Shown one piece after another: positions 1 through 4,990 of a stretch of 6,189 bases of DNA. The stretch comes from Bryobacterales bacterium (GTDB lineage: Bacteria; Acidobacteriota; Terriglobia; Bryobacterales; Bryobacteraceae). The stretch covers positions 2,094 to 8,282 of the forward strand of contig PLMF01000106.1 of assembly GCA_003142355.1 (NCBI GenBank), in the 5' to 3' direction. Position 1 is the first letter of the stretch. Each line of letters opens with the position of its first letter. The notes under the pieces are model-generated. The model did no database searches, had not been told where the DNA came from, and saw only the letters and a program-made list of their open reading frames with translations. Both the position numbers and the translations under genes were made by a program.

Positions 1-71
1 ACGATGAGGGCGGGGATCAGCCGGTGGGCCGTGTGCCAGTCGTGACTGGTTTGATTGTCAGTTGGTAGCAT
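1..71 (-). CDS. Possible start of a gene running off the left edge (partial)
   Basis: An ATG (complement of 69-71) opens a frame with no stop to the window edge, giving 23 codons that begin MLPTDNQTSHDWHTAHRLIP and then turn hydrophobic (ALI). A GAGG (complement of 74-77) precedes the ATG with only 2 bases of spacing, which is tighter than usual. The gene would lie 60 bp downstream of the glycosyltransferase stop on the same strand, so the two could share a transcript. The polar N-terminus turning into a hydrophobic stretch would fit a membrane protein, but this is a guess from very few residues. No family can be assigned. The frame could be chance, since 23 stop-free codons are not rare in GC-rich DNA. 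Confidence 0.35.
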   Translation of the reverse strand, partial: MLPTDNQTSHDWHTAHRLIPALI

Positions 72-84
72 GACCTCAGAGTAC

Positions 85-114
85 GGCGCGCAATGGATCC
101 GCGCCTCTGTTTTT
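85..114 (+). terminator. Terminator-like hairpin with T-run (plus orientation)
   Basis: GGCGCG (85-90) pairs perfectly with CGCGCC (100-105) around a 9-base loop. Four bases later comes TTTTT (110-114). In the plus direction this has the form of a weak rho-independent terminator. Both neighbouring genes read on the minus strand, where the hairpin is preceded by A residues and lacks a trailing U-run, so it would not be a classical terminator for the glycosyltransferase. It may instead stop antisense transcription, or be a chance GC-rich inverted repeat. Confidence 0.3.
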
Positions 115-131
115 CGGCGAACAGCGGCTGG

Positions 132-1769
132 TTACCGGCGAGCGGCGGAAAGCATCTCCCGGAGTAGCTCCCGCTGTTTCTCACCGATGGCCGCCCAGTC
201 GAAATTGCGGACCACGTGCCCGTAAGCGGCGTGGGCCATCTGCCCCCGGCGCTCGGGGTCGGCGATCAAGGTGGCGACGCCGGCGGCGAAGGCCTCGGGC
301 GTATCGGCCACCCATACGCTGTGGCCGTGGAGCAAGCCCAGGCCGGCGCATCCCGAGGTGGTGGAAACCACGGCGCGCCGCATGGCCATGGCTTCCAGCA
401 CCTTCACGTTGGTGCCGGCCGAGACGGTGGTGGGCACGATCACCATGTTGGCTTCCACGTAGAGCGGGCGCACGTCCTCGATGAAACCGAGCAGGCGAAT
501 TCGCTCTTCCGGGCGCGGCTCGGGAGAATCGGCGAAGGCGCGCCAGTAAGCGAGATGATCGGGGCCGCAGACCACCGTCAGGGTCATGCGAGGAAACTTT
601 TCGCGCAGCAGCGGCCAGACCTGTTCGGTGAAGAAGCGGTAGGCGGCCACGTTGGGAGAATGGCGGAACGAGCCGATGAAGAGAAGGCGTTCGCCGGGCT
701 GTTCGGGTTCGGGGCGGAAGCGATCGAGGTCCACGCCGTTGGGGACCACCACAGTAGCCGCCGCCGGTCCGAGCAGCTCCGCGTCTTTCGGCGACATCGC
801 CACCACGCGGCGGTAACGGCGCACCTGGCGGGTTTCGAAACGGCGCCAGCGGAACCAATCCCACCAGGCCGCCAGTGTATGCTCACGCCGCGCCACCTGG
901 CCAAAGAGGTCGAAGGTGACGTCGTGCTCGACCAGAATGTCGCCGCCGTAGCGCGCCAGTTGCGTGTATTCCACCTGCACCAACTCGAAACCGAAGGCGC
1001 GGCGCTCTTCGGCGAGGGCCCACCACATGCCCGGCGAGTGGAATTCGCGCACTTCGGGCGGCAGCAGCGTGGACCAGCGCGGCTCGCGGTAGCGCGGCTT
1101 CCCGACCAGCGCCAGGCGCGCGCAGAATTCCAGCAGTGGTGCGGCGTCGGGCTCCTTGTCGGTGTCGAAGAAGGAGAGCAGCTCGACGTCGAACTCGCAG
1201 GCCATCTCGCGCAGCAGGTTGTAGATGCGCACGGCGCCGCCGTGGGAGAGCGGGTAGGGAAAATAGGGAGAGAGCACGGCCACGCGGCGGCGCTCGGGCG
1301 AGGTGGCGCGGCCTTCGATGGCGCGATAACCCTTGGTGACCTTCGTCCGCTCGCGCTGGGGCCACGGCCACCACCAGGGGCGCAGATAAATGCGGTCGAG
1401 CGGCACGCCGCGCCAGAACAGGAACGAGGGAAGGTTGAACCGCAGGTGATGGCGTTCGAAGCGCGAGTTGTAAGCCAGGATCTTGCGCGGCGCCAGCCTA
1501 TACGCCGCGCGGCGCAGGGCGCTGGGCTGGCGGGTCAGCATCACGGGGACGAGGCCGATTCGATAGCGCTTGAGCTCGATGCGCAGCTCCGGCCAATTCT
1601 CTTCGGTCACTAGGAAGTGCCGCCGGTCGGGCACCAGCTCGCGGATTTCCTCCGCCATGCGCCGGCACAGGTCGGCGTCGCCGGTCGCGAAGGTGACGAC
1701 TACCGCTTCCGGGTCCTTGCCCAGCAAATGGTAGAACCACTGTTTCAGGTGTTGACGTAACAGGGACAC
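132..1769 (-). CDS. GT4-type (GT-B fold) glycosyltransferase with an extra N-terminal domain
   Basis: This is probably a cytoplasmic, retaining sugar transferase that moves a sugar from an NDP-donor onto a polysaccharide or glycolipid acceptor; the substrate is unknown. From the GTG at 1769 it is 545 aa. Residues 1-140 form an extra domain (LKQWFYHLLGKDPEAVVV near the start, a Trp-rich WWWPWP at 132-137). The GT-B N-lobe starts at about 162, with SPYFPYPLSHGGAVR at 167-181. The C-lobe carries VPNGVD (342-347), LLFIGSFRHSPN (362-373) and the donor-site AGTNVKVLEAMA (451-462). E459 matches the second Glu of the GT4 EX7E motif; the first position is Ala, as in the subgroup that has a GxGxxxKxLEAMA-type loop. 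The start is uncertain. The frame stays open to a GTG at 1856 (574 aa), but that extension is low-complexity and overlaps a direct repeat. I prefer 1769 because homologues I recall begin just before the LKQWFYHLL segment. Neither start has a clear ribosome binding site. Confidence 0.88.
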   Translation of the reverse strand: MSLLRQHLKQWFYHLLGKDPEAVVVTFATGDADLCRRMAEEIRELVPDRRHFLVTEENWPELRIELKRYRIGLVPVMLTRQPSALRRAAYRLAPRKILAYNSRFERHHLRFNLPSFLFWRGVPLDRIYLRPWWWPWPQRERTKVTKGYRAIEGRATSPERRRVAVLSPYFPYPLSHGGAVRIYNLLREMACEFDVELLSFFDTDKEPDAAPLLEFCARLALVGKPRYREPRWSTLLPPEVREFHSPGMWWALAEERRAFGFELVQVEYTQLARYGGDILVEHDVTFDLFGQVARREHTLAAWWDWFRWRRFETRQVRRYRRVVAMSPKDAELLGPAAATVVVPNGVDLDRFRPEPEQPGERLLFIGSFRHSPNVAAYRFFTEQVWPLLREKFPRMTLTVVCGPDHLAYWRAFADSPEPRPEERIRLLGFIEDVRPLYVEANMVIVPTTVSAGTNVKVLEAMAMRRAVVSTTSGCAGLGLLHGHSVWVADTPEAFAAGVATLIADPERRGQMAHAAYGHVVRNFDWAAIGEKQRELLREMLSAARR

Positions 1770-1835
1770 TTGACTATGGACCGTGAATGCCGACTCGGTC
1801 CGCGAGCGGCCCGGAGCCGGCCTGTCTGCAAAATG

Positions 1836-1861
1836 CCCAATATTGGAGGCTAACACGGCGG
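1836..1861. repeat. Degenerate direct repeat, copy 1
   Basis: This copy reads CCCAA, three variable bases, then T followed by the 17-mer GGAGGCTAACACGGCGG. It matches 2211-2236 at 23 of 26 positions. Similarity fades over about 15 more bases, where GAGGTGGAGCGAGTTC here corresponds to GACGTGGAACGTTC in the second copy. The two copies are 375 bp apart and bracket the 59-aa minus-strand gene. This copy spans the upstream alternative GTG start (1856) of the glycosyltransferase. Confidence 0.7.
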
Positions 1862-1893
1862 CGGAGGTGGAGCGAGTTCAGCGAATCCATTGC

Positions 1894-1918
1894 GCCGACT
1901 CCGGTTTTAGCCGACTCC
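1894..1918. repeat. Short tandem-like pair GCCGACTCC
   Basis: GCCGACTCC occurs at 1894-1902 and again at 1910-1918, a 16-base period, in the non-coding stretch between the 59-aa gene and the glycosyltransferase. The pair could be a small operator or just chance; nothing else supports a function. Confidence 0.3.
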
Positions 1919-1956
1919 CAGCCCATCCAGAAAGGTCCGCGTCAGATGACCGGCCA

Positions 1957-2136
1957 CTATCGGAGGCCCCGGCGTTCCGCAATCTCGCGTTCCAGCTCGC
2001 GCCGGTTCAGCAGCTTGCCGCCTGAAGCTTCATACCGGCTGGCCAGCTTCTGCAGAACCCGGCCAAGCTCGGATGCCTTCTCCCCGCGAGCGTCACCATT
2101 CTTGCGGGCGACGAATTTGCGGGTTGCCTTTGCCAT
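1957..2136 (-). CDS. Small antitoxin-like protein, 59 aa, no partner seen
   Basis: An ATG at 2136 (complement of 2134-2136) opens 59 codons ending in TAG (1957-1959). GGAAAGAGAGT lies directly upstream of the ATG on the minus strand and serves as a purine-rich ribosome binding site. The protein has a basic N-terminus (MAKATRKFVARKNGDARGEK), a helical middle (LGRVLQKLASRYEASG) and a charged C-terminus (LLNRRELEREIAERRG). This layout, ending in a charged helix of the E-L-E-R-E-I-A-E-R-R-G type, resembles the small antitoxins that sit before PIN or RelE-type toxins in acidobacteria and cyanobacteria; I recall that resemblance and cannot verify it. No toxin reading frame follows on the same strand: 1770-1956 is non-coding apart from the weak 5' extension of the glycosyltransferase. 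It is either an orphan or solitary antitoxin, or an unrelated small protein. Confidence is good that it is a gene and low for its function. Confidence 0.6.
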   Translation of the reverse strand: MAKATRKFVARKNGDARGEKASELGRVLQKLASRYEASGGKLLNRRELEREIAERRGLR

Positions 2137-2317
2137 ACTCTCTTTCCATTCTACGGCAGCGGCTCAATATACCCGGGTTCCAAACCGTCGTCAGAGGCGC
2201 CCGCTTGGTACCCAACGGTGGAGGCTAACACGGCGGACGTGGAACGTTCTATAAACCGGAATTACTTTACAATGGGACTTCTCTACCCCGAACTATGAAG
2301 GTGTCTAGAGATCAAGG
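2137..2317. promoter_or_regulatory. Divergent intergenic region between the 59-aa gene and the GIY-YIG gene
   Basis: This is the shared upstream region of two divergently read genes, so it must carry promoters for both if both are expressed. For the plus-strand gene the best -10 candidate is TACAAT (2268-2273), about 45 bases before the start; a weaker one is TATAAA (2250-2255). Neither has a convincing -35 hexamer. The region also contains direct repeat copy 2 and the 8-base palindrome ACCCGGGT near 2170. The stretch from about 2245 to 2300 is noticeably more AT-rich than the flanking genes. Confidence 0.35.
2211..2236. repeat. Degenerate direct repeat, copy 2
   Basis: Partner of 1836-1861, with an identical 17-base core GGAGGCTAACACGGCGG at 2220-2236. 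It lies upstream of the GIY-YIG gene. Read in the GAG-GCT-AAC frame both copies give EANTA followed by (D/AE)VER, and they differ there by one whole codon. That hints that the repeat may once have been coding sequence. Confidence 0.7.
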
Positions 2318-3106
2318 ATGATGATGACGAAGGAGCACATTCTGGCGGAGATCCGCCGGACGGCCGCCGCAAATGGAGGTGTTCCGCTCGGCGTTTCACG
2401 CTTTTTCACTGAAACGGGCATCAAGCAGTCTGACTGGGATGGGAGGCTCTGGGCGCGATGGGGCGACGCTCTGATAGAGGCGGGGTTTCAACCAAACGAG
2501 TTCAACACCGCCAGGACGGGTGAGGACTTGCTGGACAATCTTGCTGGACTCGTACGGGAACTTGGTCGATTTCCAGTCATGCGTGAGATCAAACTCAAAG
2601 CCCGAAGGGATCCCAAGTTCCCAAGCCACACCCCATTCCGACGGCTTGGCGGGAAGCGGGCGCTCGCCGCTCAGTTGGAGAAGTTTTGCCGGGACCGAGG
2701 CGAAAATGATCTCGCGGAACTCTGTGCTGTAGCGGCCAAGACCGGCGATGCCGCCGCCGCCGAGGGAGGTCCTGAGGAGACCGCCGCTGGTGAATTGGGC
2801 TATGTCTACTTGATGAAGGCTGGCCGCTTCTACAAAATTGGCCGAACAAACGCTCTGGGCCGTCGAGAGCGAGAACTTGCCATCCAACTTCCCGAGGCGC
2901 CGAAGGTCATCCACTCGATCAAGACGACCCTGTGGGGATCGAGGAGTACTGGCACCGACGCTTTCAGGATCGGCGCAAGAACGGCGAGTGGTTCGACCTC
3001 ACGTCTCAGGACCTTGCGGCCTTCAGAAGAAGAGAATTCATGTGAAGACCCAACCGGTATTACAATCGCCGGGCATCGACACCTTTCAAGCGTGATGCAG
3101 CGTTAA
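2318..3106 (+). CDS. HNR-repeat / GIY-YIG (Mug113/T5orf172-like) nuclease, frameshifted near the C-terminus
   Basis: This is a predicted DNA-acting protein. Residues 7-60 and about 70-125 look like two copies of the homing-endonuclease-associated repeat (HNR), a DNA-binding helical unit; note [20 protein letters not shown] at 38-57. A linker rich in Ala, Gly and Glu (about 136-159) leads to a GIY-YIG-type fold starting GYVYLM (161-166) and FYKIGRTN (171-178), then [18 protein letters not shown] to 203. After residue 203 the open frame turns into unrelated low-complexity sequence up to a stop at 3104-3106. The expected GIY-YIG ending is in another frame (2926-3045), so the protein as read lacks the conserved EEYWH.RF and NGEWF blocks and is probably inactive. 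Three ATGs are in tandem (2318, 2321, 2324). AAGG (2314-2317) is best spaced for the one at 2324, so that may be the true start. The shifted end overlaps the convergent PIN gene, whereas the original frame stops before it. Confidence 0.8.
   Translation: MMMTKEHILAEIRRTAAANGGVPLGVSRFFTETGIKQSDWDGRLWARWGDALIEAGFQPNEFNTARTGEDLLDNLAGLVRELGRFPVMREIKLKARRDPKFPSHTPFRRLGGKRALAAQLEKFCRDRGENDLAELCAVAAKTGDAAAAEGGPEETAAGELGYVYLMKAGRFYKIGRTNALGRRERELAIQLPEAPKVIHSIKTTLWGSRSTGTDAFRIGARTASGSTSRLRTLRPSEEENSCEDPTGITIAGHRHLSSVMQR
2926..3045 (+). pseudogene. Displaced C-terminal part of the GIY-YIG domain (frame +1 relative to 2926)
   Basis: Reading from GAC at 2926 gives [13 protein letters not shown], then [16 protein letters not shown] and RRREFM followed by TGA (3043-3045). 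This is the ending expected for Mug113/T5orf172-type GIY-YIG proteins, where homologues as I recall them read IKTDDP-GIE-YWH. The upstream frame ends IKT at 2924-2926, so the two halves overlap by one base. Adding one base would restore IKTDP. Adding four (CGAC) would restore the usual IKTDDP, and a 4-base loss within a GAC-rich run is a typical slippage event. The rejoined protein would be about 242 aa and would end 57 bp before the convergent PIN gene. It may be a true pseudogene or a sequencing or assembly error. Confidence 0.78.
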
Positions 3107-3555
3107 CCGATTTCGCTCCAGATATGGGCGGGCGCAAACAACGCCAAATGCCGAACGTTCGTAGTGGCGATCACTGTTTCGTCACCGGCACGAACGAGAG
3201 CCCCGGCCTGCGCGGCGAGGATCATGTCGGCGTCCAATGAGGCGTCGTCGGCTGATTGCCGGCCCATCTTTCGAGCCGATGCCCAAAACTGCGCGGCTTT
3301 AAGCATCACTGGCGTTGTGATCGGCGCATATCCCAGCATGCTCTTCAACGCGTCCAGACGGCCGAGGCCTCTCTCCTTGCCGGCCCGAAGCAACTCGCGG
3401 CGCACTTCGTAATCCGCAATCTCCGGAATCACAACCTCGACTCCTTTGTAGGCAAGACTCGCGAGCCAGTTCTTGCACGCCTCGTTGTCGGAGGAACTCT
3501 TCGGATTCGTGATCATTCCAAGCGGACCAGCGTCCAGCAGAACGATCAGGCTCAT
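3103..3555 (-). CDS. PIN-domain toxin, VapC-like ribonuclease, 150 aa
   Basis: The protein is a predicted Mg-dependent endoribonuclease toxin of a type II toxin-antitoxin pair. It opens with the PIN signature IVLLDAGPLG (D8) at residues 4-13. E45/E50 follow in EIADYEVRREL, then D108/D110 in LDADMILAAQA, and TTNVRHL (131-137) close to the end. These supply the expected acidic cluster; the last position is Asn (N133) in the usual TTN-RHL setting. Its 150 aa is within the normal size for the family. The ATG at 3553-3555 overlaps the stop of the antitoxin-like gene as ATGA, and no ribosome binding site precedes it, so translation probably depends on re-initiation after the antitoxin. A longer frame to 3699 exists but covers the antitoxin gene in another frame. 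The VapC name is by domain; the target RNA is unknown. Confidence 0.88.
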   Translation of the reverse strand: MSLIVLLDAGPLGMITNPKSSSDNEACKNWLASLAYKGVEVVIPEIADYEVRRELLRAGKERGLGRLDALKSMLGYAPITTPVMLKAAQFWASARKMGRQSADDASLDADMILAAQAGALVRAGDETVIATTNVRHLALFAPAHIWSEIG

Positions 3556-3794
3556 GAAAACAGCTTGTAGCCCTCGGGTCGATCTTCGTCCAGAGAACGG
3601 CGCAGGACTTCGAAGGTCTCCTGCTGCTCCGACGCATCGCCGTGCATCCACTCGTCCAGCAATCTCGCTAACGCCGACGGGTCCCGCTTCGAGTTGCACG
3701 GCGGTTCCCGATGCCGAGGCATTTGGAATGGCTGTTGGTGTTTGGTAGTGTCGGGCATTCCTTCACTTTCGATTCTACACCACAGGGCGCTCAT
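3552..3794 (-). CDS. Antitoxin-like small protein paired with the PIN toxin
   Basis: The gene lies immediately upstream of the PIN toxin and its TGA overlaps the toxin ATG (ATGA, 3552-3555), the usual antitoxin-then-toxin order. The conserved-looking part is C-terminal: ALARLLDEWMHGDASEQQ, then ETFEVLRRSLDEDRP and the final YKLFS. It is acidic and helical, as expected of the toxin-binding end of an antitoxin. The N-terminus is basic and polar without a clear AbrB, RHH or Phd signature, so the DNA-binding fold is unknown. From ATG 3794 it is 80 aa. That start overlaps the MFS stop as ATGA and has GAGGT 7 bases upstream. A second ATG at 3758 (68 aa) has GAAGGA too close to it to be ideal but remains possible. 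The identity as antitoxin comes from position plus resemblance to PIN-linked small proteins. Confidence 0.72.
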   Translation of the reverse strand: MSALWCRIESEGMPDTTKHQQPFQMPRHREPPCNSKRDPSALARLLDEWMHGDASEQQETFEVLRRSLDEDRPEGYKLFS

Positions 3795-4990
3795 TCTACG
3801 GACCTCGTGCCCCATAGCACCGCGCAGGCGGCCAGCGGCGCCAGCGCAGCCGCGATGGCCAGCGGAGCGTAACCATATAGGTCGATCACCTTTCCGAACG
3901 CAGGCGAAATCAGAGCCTGCACGGCGCCGTAAGAGGCCACCAGAAGCGATACGGCGAAAGCGGCGCGCGCGCCGCCGAAGGCATCCAGAGGAAGAGTGTA
4001 CATATTCACGCTGAAGGCCGCTACCGCAAAGATGCTCAGAGAAATCCCGGCGGAGGCCCAGGCTGGCGTGGGTGCAGATGGGATAGCGGCGCTCGCTATC
4101 GCCACCACCGACGCCGCCAGGCACACACGGAAGCGCGCCGCGACGGGCGCGACGCCCCCGCGCTCGATGAGGCGCAGCGACAGCCATCCACCGGCGAAGC
4201 CGCCCAGCATGGCGGCGAGCGGGGGAATCCATGCGTACCACGCCGCTTGGACCAGCGTCAGACCATGCACCTCGACCAGGTAGAGGGTGGTCCAGTTGGT
4301 CCACAGAGAGTAGCCGACCATGCTGAGCGCGTTGGCCACCACGAAGGCCCACAGGCGGCGGTCGCGCAGCACGCTGGGACAGGCTTTCCGGCTGGTCTCG
4401 GGCGAGGAGGGAGGCCCTGCCCGCCGCGCGGCCCAATTCCACAGCGGAATCCACGCCAGGCCGAGCGCTCCGGTGACGACGAACGCCTGGCGCCATCCGC
4501 CGCGCATGGCCAGCCAGGTGGCGATGGGCGGCGCGAGGATCAGGCCGAGGCTCAAGCCCGCCTGGCTCAGTGCGTTGCCCAGAGCGCGCTCGGCGGGCCG
4601 CAAATATTGGTAGATGGCCTTGCCCGACGCCGGAACGCCGGCCGCCTCCCCCACGCCCAGAACCGCGCGGCAGCCCACTAATCCGCCCAGGCCGCGCGTG
4701 AAGCCCGTCGAGATTCCGGCGCACGACCACAGTCCCACTGCCAGACTGATGGCGCGGTTGAGGCCGATACCATCGATCAACATGCCGGCGAAAGGCGCGC
4801 TGGCCATGTAGGCGATGGAGAACGCGGTGAGAATCAGGCCGTACTGCGTGTTGGAAAGATGGAATTCGGCGCGGACCAGCGGCGCCAGCGTGGCCAGCGA
4901 CTGCCGGTCCAGGTAATTGATGGCGGAAGAGAGCACGAATACCGCCAGCACCAGCCAGCGGAAGCGCGCGGCGTTGGGGGGCGGCGTCAC
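3791..4990 (-). CDS. MFS transporter, anion:cation symporter (ACS)-like, 12 TM
   Basis: Inner-membrane secondary transporter of 399 aa, the normal size for the Major Facilitator Superfamily. The first helix ends in INYLDRQSLATLAP (24-37), which is typical of the ACS group (hexuronate, glucarate and phthalate-type organic-anion symporters). The loop between helices 2 and 3 has GMLIDGIGLNRAI (69-81), a form of the MFS motif A. Twelve hydrophobic segments can be placed at roughly 12-26, 51-70, 80-97, 101-120, 139-161, 168-187, 213-235, 248-272, 286-304, 312-333, 344-366 and 373-393, with a central loop near 188-212. The start is GTG at 4990, overlapping the TPR gene stop as GTGA; translation is likely coupled, since no good ribosome binding site is visible. 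Substrate cannot be told from sequence; a sugar acid or other carboxylate would be typical for the family. Confidence 0.9.
   Translation of the reverse strand: MTPPPNAARFRWLVLAVFVLSSAINYLDRQSLATLAPLVRAEFHLSNTQYGLILTAFSIAYMASAPFAGMLIDGIGLNRAISLAVGLWSCAGISTGFTRGLGGLVGCRAVLGVGEAAGVPASGKAIYQYLRPAERALGNALSQAGLSLGLILAPPIATWLAMRGGWRQAFVVTGALGLAWIPLWNWAARRAGPPSSPETSRKACPSVLRDRRLWAFVVANALSMVGYSLWTNWTTLYLVEVHGLTLVQAAWYAWIPPLAAMLGGFAGGWLSLRLIERGGVAPVAARFRVCLAASVVAIASAAIPSAPTPAWASAGISLSIFAVAAFSVNMYTLPLDAFGGARAAFAVSLLVASYGAVQALISPAFGKVIDLYGYAPLAIAAALAPLAACAVLWGTRSVE
3802..3806 (-). promoter_or_regulatory. Ribosome binding site GAGGT before ATG 3794
   Basis: On the minus strand GAGGT is followed by 7 bases and then the ATG at 3794. 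It lies inside the last codons of the MFS gene. This site favours 3794 over 3758 as the antitoxin start and would let ribosomes ending the transporter restart on the antitoxin. Confidence 0.4.

Noticed and set aside
216..1613. A 465-codon open frame on the plus strand, antisense to the glycosyltransferase
   Set aside because: It mirrors GC-rich codon structure of the real gene; the product is His/Gly/Ala-rich low complexity with no family features, while the opposite strand has clear GT4 motifs.
1836..2236. Insertion sequence or miniature transposable element
   Set aside because: The repeats are direct and degenerate, with no terminal inverted repeats, target duplication or transposase.
1787..2254. 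155-codon plus-strand frame across the direct repeats
   Set aside because: The product is Arg/Ser/Pro-rich with no domain, lacks a ribosome binding site, and is antisense to the better supported 59-aa gene.
2918..2935. Programmed -1 frameshift in the GIY-YIG gene
   Set aside because: No slippery heptamer of the X-XXY-YYZ type is present, and a one-base slip would still lack the usual second Asp; a small deletion explains it better.
3073..3099. Imperfect inverted repeat (GCAT...ATGC) between the convergent GIY-YIG and PIN genes
   Set aside because: The stem is short, interrupted by a bulge and has no T-run on either side, so it is not a convincing terminator.
3556..3699. 48-residue N-terminal extension of the PIN protein
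   Set aside because: It overlaps the antitoxin gene out of frame, and PIN domains begin right at the LLDAGPLG segment.
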